Shown in pieces: positions 32,772-41,365 of a stretch of DNA of 64,000 nucleotides. Position 1 is the stretch's first letter, and each line of letters opens with the position of its first letter. The stretch covers positions 124,001 to 188,000 of the forward strand of contig NZ_CP006369.1 of NCBI RefSeq assembly GCF_001442755.1, written 5' to 3'. This DNA comes from Aureimonas sp. AU20. GTDB taxonomy: Bacteria > Pseudomonadota > Alphaproteobacteria > Rhizobiales > Rhizobiaceae. Both the position numbers and the translations under genes were made by a program. The notes below the pieces were generated by a model that worked only from the letters and a program-made list of their open reading frames with translations, was not told where the DNA came from and ran no database searches.

Positions 32772-33461
32772 TCAGGCGAACTGACAGTCTTCATAGGTGC
32801 AGCCGGCTTCGCTCAGCGCCTTGTCGACCCAGGAGCGGTCGACGGTGCGCGCTTCTGTTTCGGCCATCTGACGTGTCTCGGCGGCGTGCTTGCGATGGGC
32901 CGCCGCGATGACCGCCTCCGCGTCCGCCCGTGGAACGGTGACCACGCCGTCGAAATCGCCGAGCACGAGATCGCCCGACATCGTGGTCATGCCCTCGAAG
33001 GAGATGGGATAGCCGATCTCGCCCGGCCCTGTCCGATAGGGCCCCCGATGCGTGACGCCGAGCGCGAAGACCGGCAGGTTGCGTGCGCGGAAGGCTTCGG
33101 CGTCGCGGATCGCGCCGTAGAGCACGAAGCCGGCGACGCCGCGTCCGATCGCGTGGGCCAGCATCAGCTCGCCCATCAGCGAGTTGGTGCAGTCGCCCCC
33201 CGCATCCACCACGATCACGTCACCGGCCTCGGCCATGTCGATCGCCTTGTGCAGCATGAGATTGTCGCCGGGGCGGGTGCGCACCGTGAGGGCCGGCCCG
33301 GCCAGCACGCCGGCCCGATGCATCGGGCGAAGCTGCGGCCCGCCGGCCGCGATGCGCGACATGCAATCGCTGACATTGGCGACGGGGAGGGTTCGGGCGT
33401 CCTCGACGATCGCGGCGGCGATGCGGGTCCAGGTCCGGTTGATGCGAAAGCCCACGGGCAT
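32772..33461 (-). CDS. RraA-like aldolase/decarboxylase (HMG-aldolase family)
   Basis: The 229-residue protein has the RraA/4-hydroxy-4-methyl-2-oxoglutarate aldolase fold. VANVSDCMSRIAAGGPQLRPMHR is followed by GPALTVRTRPGDNLMLHKAIDMAEAGDVIVVDAGGD, GELMLAHAIGRGVAGFVLYGAIRDAEAFR and LPVFALGVTHRGPYRTGPGEIG. The Gly-x2-x-Arg-Asp metal/substrate loop (YGAIRD) is intact. Relatives cleave 4-hydroxy-4-methyl-2-oxoglutarate or decarboxylate oxaloacetate, giving pyruvate; RNase E regulators of this fold lack those residues. It is the last gene of the IclR-importer operon, 23 bases after the hydroxyacid dehydrogenase. It probably finishes breakdown of a branched hydroxy-dicarboxylate. Confidence 0.9.
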   Translation of the reverse strand: MPVGFRINRTWTRIAAAIVEDARTLPVANVSDCMSRIAAGGPQLRPMHRAGVLAGPALTVRTRPGDNLMLHKAIDMAEAGDVIVVDAGGDCTNSLMGELMLAHAIGRGVAGFVLYGAIRDAEAFRARNLPVFALGVTHRGPYRTGPGEIGYPISFEGMTTMSGDLVLGDFDGVVTVPRADAEAVIAAAHRKHAAETRQMAETEARTVDRSWVDKALSEAGCTYEDCQFA

Positions 33462-33484
33462 GGGTTGCGTCCTCCAAAAGGGTT

Positions 33485-34495
33485 TTATGCGGCGAAGGCG
33501 TCGGGCGAGGACAGGCTCGCCGCATCGGGGGCCTTTCCGTCGAGAACGTCGATGATGTGGCGAGCGGCGATCTCCGCCATGGCCCGCGCGGACCCGTTCG
33601 TGACGCCGCCGATATGGGGGGTCGCGAGGAGGTTCGGCACTTGCCAGAGTTGGCTGTCGGTCGCCGGCGGCTCGCTCGCGAAACTGTCGAGCGCCGCGCC
33701 GGCGATGCGCCGCTCCGTCAGGGCCGCGGCCAGTGCCGCCTCGTCAACGATGCCGCCGCGCGCCGTGTTCACCAGGAGCGCCGTCGGCTTCATCAGCGAC
33801 AGGCTGCGCGAGTCGATGAGATGGCGCGTGCCCTGCGTCAGCGGGCAGTGGAGGCTGACGATGTCGGCCGCGCGCAGGAGATCGTCCAGCCGCTCGGCGC
33901 TGGTGTAGCCGGCGGCCTCGATCGCGCCGGGGCTGGCCATCGGGTCGTGAACCGTGACCTCCATGCCGAGCGCATCGGCAAGGCGCGCCGTTTCGCGACC
34001 GATGGCGCCGAAGCCGACGAGGCCAATTACCGAACCGGCGATATCGCGCCCGATGAAGCTGGGCTTAGGCCACTCGCCGCCCTTCACCGCCGCGTCGAGC
34101 CGATGGACTTCCTTGAGGAGAGTCAGCGCCAGCGCGATCGTGTGCTCGGCGACGGCCAGCGAATTGCTGCCCAGCGAGCGCAGCACCGGGATGCCGCGAC
34201 GGGCGGCGGCCACGACATCGATATTGTCGATGCCCACGCCGTGCTTGACGATGACCTTGAGCTTGGGCGAGGCGCCGATGACGAGATCGTTGACCTTGCC
34301 CTGGCGCACCATGATGGCGTCGACCTCCAGCCGGCGCGCGCGCTCGGCCACGAGTTCCGGCGCGTCGTAGGGCGGCGAGAAGAAGACGTCGACGTCGTGA
34401 CGGTTCAAAAGCTCGATCGCGGACGGCGCGATGGAATTGTGGGTCACGAGAATGCGGCGCGTGCGCGTGCCTTCCTTGGGGGATGCGTCAGGCAT
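33485..34495 (-). CDS. D-2-hydroxyacid dehydrogenase (phosphoglycerate-dehydrogenase-like)
   Basis: The 336-residue protein is a D-isomer-specific 2-hydroxyacid dehydrogenase. VKHGVGIDNIDVVAAARRGIPV begins the hinge, GLVGFGAIGRETARLADALGMEV is the NAD-binding Gly-x-Gly-x2-Gly loop, and SLHCPLTQGTRHLIDSRSLSLMKPTALLVNTARGGIVDEAAL carries the catalytic Arg. The catalytic His is in TPHIGG. It interconverts a 2-hydroxy- and a 2-oxoacid with NAD(H). The start at 34495 is ATG and overlaps the CitE-like gene by eight bases; the upstream extension lies inside that gene. In the operon it would oxidise or reduce a hydroxyacid intermediate before the RraA step. Confidence 0.92.
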   Translation of the reverse strand: MPDASPKEGTRTRRILVTHNSIAPSAIELLNRHDVDVFFSPPYDAPELVAERARRLEVDAIMVRQGKVNDLVIGASPKLKVIVKHGVGIDNIDVVAAARRGIPVLRSLGSNSLAVAEHTIALALTLLKEVHRLDAAVKGGEWPKPSFIGRDIAGSVIGLVGFGAIGRETARLADALGMEVTVHDPMASPGAIEAAGYTSAERLDDLLRAADIVSLHCPLTQGTRHLIDSRSLSLMKPTALLVNTARGGIVDEAALAAALTERRIAGAALDSFASEPPATDSQLWQVPNLLATPHIGGVTNGSARAMAEIAARHIIDVLDGKAPDAASLSSPDAFAA

Positions 34496-35360
34496 CACGA
34501 CCTCCTGTCTTCGAAGAAACCGTCGCGCCGAGGGCCAGCAGTCGTTTGGCGCGGGCGAGAATGGGGGCGTCGACGAACCGCCCGTCGACCAGAAAGGCGC
34601 CGCGCCCGTCGCGTCGCGCGTCGGCTTGGGCATCCACCACGCGCCGGGCGAAGTCGAGTTCGGCCTCGCCCGGGGCGAAGGCCTCGTTCAGCACGGGCAC
34701 GACGCTGGGGTGAATGCAGCTCGCCCCGTCGAAACCGAACTGGCGGGCCTCGCGGGCGGCTGCCGCCAGCGCGGCCCGGTCGCCATAGTCCGCGACCGTG
34801 CGAAGAAGCCCGAAGGACAGGACGCCCGCCGCCTTGGCCGCCATGTGGATCAGCAGCTTGGGAAGGCGCAGGACGTCGGGCGTCGGCTCCGCGCCCATGG
34901 CGGTGGCGATATCCTCGGCGCCCGCGCTGAGGGCGAGGACGCGCGGTCCCCGGCCGATGGCGCGCGCGTCGAAGATCGCGCCTGGGTCCTCGATCAGCGG
35001 AACGAAGGCGAGGGGGCGGCGGCCGAGGGCGGCTTCGATCGGCGCGAGGTCTGCGGCGAGATGCGCCAGCAGCGCGGGGTCCCCGACCTTGGGCACGTAG
35101 AGCCCGTCCGCCCCCGCCCGGCAGGCGCTTTGCGCATCGGGCAGAAGAAGCTCGGGGTCGTTGTTGATGCGCACGAAGACGAGCGCGCCGCCCCGGCGCA
35201 CGGCGGCGACGGTTTCGGCGAGCTTGTCGCGCGCCTCGACCTTGCGTTCCGGCGTGACGGCGTCTTCGAGGTCCACGACGATCGCGTCCGCGCCGCGCTC
35301 GTGCGCCTTGGCGATGAAGCGCTCGCTCGTGCCGGGAACATAGAGGAGGGAGCGGATCAC
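34488..35360 (-). CDS. CitE/HpcH-family C-C lyase
   Basis: The 290-residue protein belongs to the citrate-lyase-beta/malyl-CoA lyase family. RSLLYVPGTSERFIAKAHERGADAIVVDLEDAV is the first part, VFVRINN and LYVPKVGDPA follow, and IEDPGAIFDARAI, ALSAGAEDIATAMGA and IHPSVVPVLNEAFAP complete the barrel. The Arg of VFVRINN and the metal-binding Glu/Asp of IEDP and AEDIA are present. Such stand-alone CitE-like enzymes cleave (citra)malyl-CoA or hydroxyacyl-CoA esters to acetyl-CoA plus a 2-oxoacid. It lies directly after a CoA-transferase gene (ATGA overlap), consistent with activation followed by cleavage. Confidence 0.9.
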   Translation of the reverse strand: MIRSLLYVPGTSERFIAKAHERGADAIVVDLEDAVTPERKVEARDKLAETVAAVRRGGALVFVRINNDPELLLPDAQSACRAGADGLYVPKVGDPALLAHLAADLAPIEAALGRRPLAFVPLIEDPGAIFDARAIGRGPRVLALSAGAEDIATAMGAEPTPDVLRLPKLLIHMAAKAAGVLSFGLLRTVADYGDRAALAAAAREARQFGFDGASCIHPSVVPVLNEAFAPGEAELDFARRVVDAQADARRDGRGAFLVDGRFVDAPILARAKRLLALGATVSSKTGGRDA

Positions 35361-36574
35361 GAGGCGCGCTTCCCGGGCTCCGCGCGGCTCGCGCGCGTGA
35401 TGCCGGCCTCATTCAGGATCTCGTCCGTGTGCTCGCCGAGGCGGGGCGCTGGGCGCCGCCAGCCGCCGGGCGTCTCCGACAGGCGCGGCAGAACGTTGTG
35501 CATGGGTAGCGTGCCGTTGTCGGCGTCCTCGACCTCCACGATCACGCCGCGCTCGCGAAAATGCGGATCGGCGGCGATGTCGGCGATGTCGTAGACGGGA
35601 CCGACCGTTGCGCCCGCCTCGCGCATGATGCGCAGCGCCTCGTCGCGCGTGTGCCGCGTGAACCAGGCGCCCACCGCCTCGTCCACCGCCGCGCGGTTGC
35701 GAACGCGCTCGACATTGGTGGCAAAGCGCGGGTCGCTCTTCATCTCGGGATGGCCGATAATGTCGAAGATGCGCATGGCGACCACCTGCATGGAGCCCGA
35801 CAGCGCGACGTATTTTCCGTCGGAGCAGAGGTAGACGTTGCGCGGCGAGACCGTGTTGGAGGCCGAGCCCGTGCGCTGCTTCACCTTGCCGGTGACGCGG
35901 TGGATCGCGGCCTCCGGCCCGAGCACGGCGTACATCGGCTCCAGAAGCGACAGGTCGATCACCTGTCCGCGCGCCTGGCCCTTTTCGCGTGCCAGAAGCG
36001 CCATGGTGACGGCCTGCGCGCCGTAGATGCCGGAAATCATGTCGGCCAGCGCCAGGGGCGGCAGAACGGGCTCGCGATCGGGGAAGCCGGTGCGCGCGGC
36101 GAAGCCGCTCATCGCCTCGACCAGGGTGCCGAAGCCGGGATATTGCGCGTAGGGGCCGGTCTGGCCGAAGCCGGAGATGCGCACCACGATCAGGTCGGGG
36201 TTGAGTTCCAGAAGCCGCTCCGGGGCGAGGCCCATCGTCTCCAGCGTGCCCGGCCGGAAGTTCTCGATGAAGACGTCGGCCGTGCGGACGAGGGCGACGA
36301 GCGCGTCCATGTCGTGGCTCTGCCGCAGGTCGAGAAGCACGGACCGCTTGTTGCGGCCGTAGGTCTTCCAGTGAAGCGACTGTCCGTCGTCGGTCCAGTC
36401 GCGCAGCGGGTCGCCCGCCGAGGACTCGATCTTGACGACGTCGGCGCCGAAGTCGCCGAGCTGGACCGATAGCATGTTGCCGGCCACAAGGCGGGACAGG
36501 TCGAGGACGCGGACGCCCGACAGGGGGCCGGTCGCGGCCGCGTCGAAGCGGACGACGTTGGGGCTGTTCGTCAT
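35357..36574 (-). CDS. Family III CoA-transferase (CaiB/BaiF)
   Basis: The 405-residue protein has the type III CoA-transferase motifs. GVRVLDLSRLVAGNMLSVQLGDFGADVVKIE opens the large domain. NKRSVLLDLRQSHDM and DVFIENFRPGTLETMGL follow, and LALADMISGIYGAQAV contains the catalytic Asp near residue 175. VYLCSDGKYVALSG and TVGPVYDIADIAADPHFRERG end the fold. It transfers CoA from a donor such as succinyl-CoA to a carboxylic acid. The ATG at 36574 has GAGGAG upstream. Its stop overlaps the CitE-like gene start. It sits 11 bases downstream of the importer ATPase gene, so uptake and activation of the substrate are directly linked. Confidence 0.94.
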   Translation of the reverse strand: MTNSPNVVRFDAAATGPLSGVRVLDLSRLVAGNMLSVQLGDFGADVVKIESSAGDPLRDWTDDGQSLHWKTYGRNKRSVLLDLRQSHDMDALVALVRTADVFIENFRPGTLETMGLAPERLLELNPDLIVVRISGFGQTGPYAQYPGFGTLVEAMSGFAARTGFPDREPVLPPLALADMISGIYGAQAVTMALLAREKGQARGQVIDLSLLEPMYAVLGPEAAIHRVTGKVKQRTGSASNTVSPRNVYLCSDGKYVALSGSMQVVAMRIFDIIGHPEMKSDPRFATNVERVRNRAAVDEAVGAWFTRHTRDEALRIMREAGATVGPVYDIADIAADPHFRERGVIVEVEDADNGTLPMHNVLPRLSETPGGWRRPAPRLGEHTDEILNEAGITRASRAEPGKRAS

Positions 36575-36585
36575 GACATGGCTCC

Positions 36586-37662
36586 TCACTTCGCGTCCGG
36601 ACCGGCCGCGAAGATCGACGCGGCTTCGGGCGGAATGCGCACGAAGGCGGTCTTCGTCTCGACGGGGCGCGTGGTCTGGATGCGGAAGCGCGAGCCGCCG
36701 CCGGCAACCTCGTACTGGTAGACCGAGCCGAGATAGGTGCCTTGCGCGATCTCGACGGGAATGGCGTTCTCGCCCGGCCCCTCCACGAGTTCGATCCGCT
36801 CGGGCCGCACGGCGACCACAAGCCCGCCGTCGGGCGAGGCGCGGCCCGCGGGGACGGAAAGCTCGGTCCCGTCGCCCAATCGAACCCGCGCGCGGCCGCC
36901 CGCCTCGCCGATCATGTTGCCGGTGAGGAAGTTGGACGAACCGATGAAGTCGGCGACGAAGGCGTCGGCGGGGTTTTCGTAGATTTCCTTGGGCGTGCCG
37001 AGCTGGCGCAAGTGGCCCATGCTCATCACCGCGATCCGGTCGGACACGGCCAGCGCCTCGGCTTGGTCGTGCGTGACGTAGATCGTCGTCACGTTCAGCC
37101 GCTCCTGAAGCTCGCGCAGCCAGACGCGGGCCCGCTCGCGCAGCTTGGCGTCGAGGTTGGACAGGGGCTCGTCGAGCAAGAGGAGGCGTGGCCGGTAGAC
37201 CAGCGCGCGGGCCAGCGCCACGCGCTGCTGCTGGCCACCCGACAACTCGAACGGATAGCGCTCGGCATAGGGCATCATCTCGACCAGCGAGAGCGCTTCG
37301 CGGATCCGGTCGTCGCGCTCGGCGCGGCCGAGTTTGCGAAGCTTCAGCGGAAAGGCGAGGTTCTCGGCCACCGTCTTGTGCGGCCAGAGCGCATAGGACT
37401 GGAACACGAGCCCGATGTCGCGGCGCTCGGGCGCGATCGAGATACCCCGCTGGCCGTCGAACAGAACCGTGTCGCCGATCCGGATCGTGCCGGACGTCGC
37501 GTGGTTCAGCCCGGCGATCGAGAACAGCGTCGTGGACTTGCCGCAACCCGACGGGCCGAGAAAGGTCAGGAACTCGCCCTTGCCCACGGTCAGCGAGATG
37601 TCGTTGACGGCTGTGACGCCGCCATAGCGGATGGTGAGGTGATCGAGGACGAGGTCAGCCAT
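36586..37662 (-). CDS. ABC importer ATPase, Pot/Fbp-type with TOBE domain
   Basis: The 358-residue protein carries Walker A GPSGCGKST, Q-loop FQSYALWPH, signature LSGGQQQRVALARAL, Walker B LLLLDEPLSNLD and the switch YVTHDQAEAL. A C-terminal TOBE-like domain starts near residue 270 (VRPERIELV; GSVYQYEV). It energises import through the fused permease encoded upstream; the two genes overlap by eight bases (37655-37662). This ATPase type serves iron, polyamine, phosphonate and organic-acid importers. The neighbouring CoA-transferase and lyases argue for an organic acid rather than iron. Confidence 0.94.
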   Translation of the reverse strand: MADLVLDHLTIRYGGVTAVNDISLTVGKGEFLTFLGPSGCGKSTTLFSIAGLNHATSGTIRIGDTVLFDGQRGISIAPERRDIGLVFQSYALWPHKTVAENLAFPLKLRKLGRAERDDRIREALSLVEMMPYAERYPFELSGGQQQRVALARALVYRPRLLLLDEPLSNLDAKLRERARVWLRELQERLNVTTIYVTHDQAEALAVSDRIAVMSMGHLRQLGTPKEIYENPADAFVADFIGSSNFLTGNMIGEAGGRARVRLGDGTELSVPAGRASPDGGLVVAVRPERIELVEGPGENAIPVEIAQGTYLGSVYQYEVAGGGSRFRIQTTRPVETKTAFVRIPPEAASIFAAGPDAK

Positions 37663-39373
37663 AGATCTTTGCTCCGAAGATGCGGCGCGCGAGGATGACG
37701 AAGAGAGCCGTGATGACGACCTGGATCGTGGCCAGCGCCGCGACCGGTCCGTTGTCGCCTTGCGCGCTCAGCTGCAGCATGGTGGAGCCGATGATCTCGG
37801 ACCCCGGCTGGTACAGGAACACGGCGGTCACGTATTCCTTGAAGAAGTGGATGAAGAGGAGGGCGAAGCAGGAGAAGAGCGCCGGCTTCAGGATCGGCAG
37901 GATGATCCGCGTTACCGTGGTCCACCAGTCCGCGCCCGAGATGCGAGCGCCCCGATCCAGTTCGTCGCCGATCTGCGAGAGGGCCGGCGCGATGGCGCCG
38001 AAGCCGACCGGGATGTAGCGCAGGATGAAGGCGATGATCAGAATGAAGATCGTGCCGCGGATCACGTCGAGACCCGGAATCCAGACCACGGCATAGAAGA
38101 AGCCGAGGCCCGCGATGATGCCCGGCAGCGAGCGCGGGAAGAGCGCGACATACTCCAAGGCGCGCGCGAAGCGGAACTCCGAGCGCCGGGCGACGAGCGC
38201 GATCACGGCGATGAAGAACGTGCCGATGACGCCCCCGATCAGCGCGATCAGGACCGAGTTGACGATCGAGCGGACATAGGTGTCCGAGGCGAAGACGGTC
38301 TCGTAGTTCGCCGTTGTCAGGAGCTTCCAGAACGGAATGAGCGGCGTCAGGAAGGACACGCCCGAGCGCATCACGAGCCCCGCGAAGACGGCGACGATCG
38401 TGAAGAGCACATAGGCCGCGACCAGCGCGAAGGCGATCCAGCGCCAGGGGCCGAGGTCGAGCGTCGAGGCCCGACTCGCCTTGCCGCGCACGGTGACGAA
38501 ACGTCCCGACCCCTTCATCAGGAAGCCCTGCAGCCAGACGAGGCCGGCGACGACGAGGAGCAGGATCAGCGCCGCCGCGCCGACGATGCCGTAGTCCGGG
38601 CGCACCGCGGCGTTGATGCCGACATTGTAGAGGAAGGTGGTGACCGTGTTGATGCCGCTCGGCGCGCCGAACAGGAGCGGGATCGCCAGCATCTCGACCC
38701 CGATCACGAAGTTGAGGACCGCCGAATAGATCATCGCGGGCCGCATCATCGGCACGGTGACGGAGAAGAGGGCGCGGAACGGGCCGGCGCCCGCCGAGCG
38801 GGCGGCGTCCTCGAGCTGCGCGTCGGCCTTGGTCACGGCGCCCAGGCACATGAGATAGGCGAGCGGGGCCTGGCTGAGCCCGGCGACGATGCCCATGCCG
38901 GTCAGCGAGTAGAGGTTCCACGGGATGAAGCCGAACCACGAGCGCACGGCGAGCGAGATGTAGCCCGAGGGTCCGTACATCGACAGCCAGCCGAAGGCGA
39001 TCACGAGGTTGGAGACGAAGAGCGGCCAGATCAGGATCTCGCCGATCCACTTGCGCGCCGGCAGGTTGGTGCGCCCGATCACCACGGCCATCACCGAGCC
39101 GAAGACCTGCGCCACCACCATGGTCAGCACCGCGAAGTAAAGCGTGTTGCCGAAGATGGTCAGGATCGCGGGATCGCCGAACAGGCGCGCGAAGTTCGTC
39201 AGCGTCCACTCGGTGTCGGGTGCGTAAAGCGGCTTGTCGAGAAAGGCCTGGGCGATGATGGGCGCGATCGGCCCGATCACCAGAAGGGTCGTCACGACGG
39301 CAACGCCCCAGAAGATCAGGCGCGAGCGGTCGATACCGGGCGTGTCGGCCCGGTCCAGCGCGGTCGTTGTCAT
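37655..39373 (-). CDS. ABC importer permease, two fused modules (FbpB-like)
   Basis: The 572-residue membrane protein holds about twelve hydrophobic segments in two copies of the binding-protein-dependent permease domain. Each half has the cytoplasmic EAA-type loop that docks on the ATPase: LEDAARSAGAGPFRALFSVTVPMMRP in the first, LDRGARISGADWWTTVTRIILPILKP in the second. FbpB/ThiP/AfuB-type fused permeases have this length. It would carry a solute delivered by the binding protein encoded upstream. There is a 67-base gap to the binding-protein gene. The substrate is not readable. Confidence 0.93.
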   Translation of the reverse strand: MTTTALDRADTPGIDRSRLIFWGVAVVTTLLVIGPIAPIIAQAFLDKPLYAPDTEWTLTNFARLFGDPAILTIFGNTLYFAVLTMVVAQVFGSVMAVVIGRTNLPARKWIGEILIWPLFVSNLVIAFGWLSMYGPSGYISLAVRSWFGFIPWNLYSLTGMGIVAGLSQAPLAYLMCLGAVTKADAQLEDAARSAGAGPFRALFSVTVPMMRPAMIYSAVLNFVIGVEMLAIPLLFGAPSGINTVTTFLYNVGINAAVRPDYGIVGAAALILLLVVAGLVWLQGFLMKGSGRFVTVRGKASRASTLDLGPWRWIAFALVAAYVLFTIVAVFAGLVMRSGVSFLTPLIPFWKLLTTANYETVFASDTYVRSIVNSVLIALIGGVIGTFFIAVIALVARRSEFRFARALEYVALFPRSLPGIIAGLGFFYAVVWIPGLDVIRGTIFILIIAFILRYIPVGFGAIAPALSQIGDELDRGARISGADWWTTVTRIILPILKPALFSCFALLFIHFFKEYVTAVFLYQPGSEIIGSTMLQLSAQGDNGPVAALATIQVVITALFVILARRIFGAKIYG

Positions 39374-39440
39374 GGCTTGGATCCGCTGATCGAGGATGTG
39401 GGGCGCGGCGTCTAGCCGCCGCGCCCGGCGGGTCGGACGG

Positions 39441-40547
39441 TCAGCGCCCGGCGAGCGCGGCGTTCCACTTCTCGACGAAGGCCGGCGCCTCGTCGATCAG
39501 CCCCTTGTCGAAACCGGCGACGATGAGATTGTCCTCGCCGACTTGGGCCGCGATGCCCTGGAACGTGTAGCGGACCTGCTTCTCGTCCACGTCGTCGCGG
39601 TAGGGCGTGAGGCCGCCCTTGCCGATGAGCGTCTGGCCGTCGTGGCTCAGCGCATAGTCGACGAAGAGCTTGGCCGAGTTCGGATTGGCGGCGCCCTTGG
39701 GAATGCCCATGCCGCGCAGCATCATGATCGTGCCGTCGTCGGGGAAGGCAAAGCCGAGCAGCTCGCCGCCCGGCTGCTCCAGACGCGGGAAGATGGTGAT
39801 GCCCGAGACCGCGATGCCGGTGACGTATTCGCCGGTGGCGATCTTCTCGTTCATCGGGCCGCCCGACACCTCGCCCCGGATCATCGGTCCGATGGAGGCG
39901 AGCTGCTTCCAGCCGTCGTCGCCCTTGACCTTCATGTAGTTCCACCACGCCGCCAGACCGAACGAGTTGCGCGCCGCGTCATAGGTGGTGATCTTGCCGT
40001 CGAAGGCGCCCTTGTCGGCCAGCGCGTCTTCGACCAGCGAGGCGAAGCCGGTCGGGCGCTGCTCCTCGGTGAGGAGCGCGGCGTTGTAGGTGATGACCAG
40101 CGGATCGGCCGACAGGACCGTGACGCCGGGATAGGGCTTGGCGAAGTCCGGCAGCTTGGCGAGTTCGGGGCTCTCGTAGGGCATCATCTTGCCGTCGATG
40201 CCGTAGGAGGCCCAACGGTCGTTGGCACCGGAGACGAGGACGTCGGCGGTGCGCGATCCCGACCCCGCCTCGGCTTCCCAGCGCGAATGCACGGTGCCCG
40301 AGCCGAGATCCAGCGTCTCGACCTTGATCCAGGGATAGGCGGCGCGGAAGCCTTCGAGCACCGGCCCCCAATTGTTGTCCGCCATGTTGGAATAGATCAC
40401 GAGGCCCTTCTCGCCGCGCGAGCCTTCGATGACGGTCTGGTAGTCGGCGGGGTAGCCTTCGGGCACCTTGGCGTCCTGCGCGCCTGCGGTGCCCGCCGAG
40501 ACGATGGCGGCACCGAGCGCCCATAGGGCCATCCTGATCTTGGTCAT
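39441..40547 (-). CDS. ABC importer periplasmic binding protein (class II)
   Basis: The 368-residue protein has a Sec signal peptide (MTKIRMALWALGAAIVSAGTAGA) and a class-II periplasmic binding fold related to FbpA/thiamine/phosphonate binders. KGLVIYSNMADNNWGPVLEGFRAAYPWIKVETLDLGSGTVHSRWEAEAGSGSRTADVL is typical of the N-lobe, and VKGDDGWKQLASIGP and GIPKGAANPNSAKLFVDYALS follow. The Tyr pairs used by FbpA for iron are not evident, fitting an organic solute. The ATG at 40547 has GGAGG upstream and overlaps the IclR stop (ATGA). It delivers the substrate to the fused permease. Confidence 0.93.
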   Translation of the reverse strand: MTKIRMALWALGAAIVSAGTAGAQDAKVPEGYPADYQTVIEGSRGEKGLVIYSNMADNNWGPVLEGFRAAYPWIKVETLDLGSGTVHSRWEAEAGSGSRTADVLVSGANDRWASYGIDGKMMPYESPELAKLPDFAKPYPGVTVLSADPLVITYNAALLTEEQRPTGFASLVEDALADKGAFDGKITTYDAARNSFGLAAWWNYMKVKGDDGWKQLASIGPMIRGEVSGGPMNEKIATGEYVTGIAVSGITIFPRLEQPGGELLGFAFPDDGTIMMLRGMGIPKGAANPNSAKLFVDYALSHDGQTLIGKGGLTPYRDDVDEKQVRYTFQGIAAQVGEDNLIVAGFDKGLIDEAPAFVEKWNAALAGR

Positions 40548-41311
40548 GCGTCGTTTCCTCCCTTGGATGCTGGTTTGATCCGGCTTCGCCGCGCGAGTTC
40601 CTCCGAGACTCTTTGCGCGGTGCGGATGGTGATGTCGGTCAGTTCGGAGACGTGAGCGACGATGCGCTCGCGTGGTCCCGATATGTTGATGGCGGCGACG
40701 ATGCGTCCGTCCGCGTCCCGGATCGGCGCGGCGATTCCCGCCGCTCCCTCGACCACGCCCTTGAGGTTGACGGCGCACCCGCTCTCCCGCGCCCTGGCGA
40801 CGGCGGCGAGAACGTCGGAGCGCGCTTCGGGCATCGGCAGCGCGAATTCCAGATGGGCGTGGAGCGCCGCCTCGTCGAAGCCGGACAGGATCGCCAGGCC
40901 GCTCGCCACCAGATGCGCCTGGCGCAGATGCGTGATGTCGCGGTCGTAGCGGATTTCGCGGCTCGGCAGGCACTTGGTGAGATAGCGGATCTGCGCGCCT
41001 TCCAGCACCGCCACGAAGCCCGTTTCGTTCGAGGCCTCCACCGCATCGCGCAACGGGACGTCCGAGACGCGTAGCAAGGTGCCCCATGCGTCGCTGCCCC
41101 GGCGAACTTCGCCGGGAAGCCTCACGAGCGTGTACGTGCCGCCCTTCGAACGCTCGACATATCCCCGCTCCGTCAGGAGACGAAGAAGAAGAAGGCCGCT
41201 GCTTTTCGGCACGTCCAGCGCCAGCACGGTCTCGGTCAGCGACACCCCTTCCGAGCGCGCGGACAGCCATTCCAGCAAATCGAGAATCCGCTCCGCACCA
41301 CGCCCGCTCAA
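40544..41311 (-). CDS. IclR-family regulator, first gene of importer operon
   Basis: The 255-residue protein has an N-terminal winged helix (AERILDLLEWLSARSEGVSLTETVLALDVPKSSGLLLLRLLTERGYVER). The IclR effector GAF-like domain runs through LEGAQIRYLTKCLPSREIRYDRDITHLRQAHLVASGLAILSGF and GVVEGAAGIAAPIRDADGRIVAAINISGPRERI. IclR proteins control degradative operons and respond to the substrate or an intermediate. Unusually it is not divergent but leads the operon, its stop overlapping the binding-protein start, so it also controls its own level. The inverted repeats just upstream (41329-41365) are the obvious target. Confidence 0.93.
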   Translation of the reverse strand: MSGRGAERILDLLEWLSARSEGVSLTETVLALDVPKSSGLLLLRLLTERGYVERSKGGTYTLVRLPGEVRRGSDAWGTLLRVSDVPLRDAVEASNETGFVAVLEGAQIRYLTKCLPSREIRYDRDITHLRQAHLVASGLAILSGFDEAALHAHLEFALPMPEARSDVLAAVARARESGCAVNLKGVVEGAAGIAAPIRDADGRIVAAINISGPRERIVAHVSELTDITIRTAQRVSEELARRSRIKPASKGGNDA

Positions 41312-41328
41312 TTCGCCCTCCCAGGCTT

Positions 41329-41365
41329 GTTCAAAATATTGAACTCGTTTATTATGCTGAATAAT
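41329..41365. promoter_or_regulatory. Candidate IclR operators ahead of the operon
   Basis: GTTCAAAATATTGAAC (41329-41344) has perfect six-base arms. ATTATGCTGAATAAT (41351-41365) has perfect five-base arms. Both are AT-rich and begin 18 bases upstream of the IclR start. They are likely autoregulatory sites or promoter elements. Confidence 0.5.

Noticed and set aside
37760..39415. 551-residue plus-strand frame opposite the fused permease
   Set aside because: Highly charged Asp/Arg/Glu composition produced by antisense reading of membrane-segment codons; no motif.
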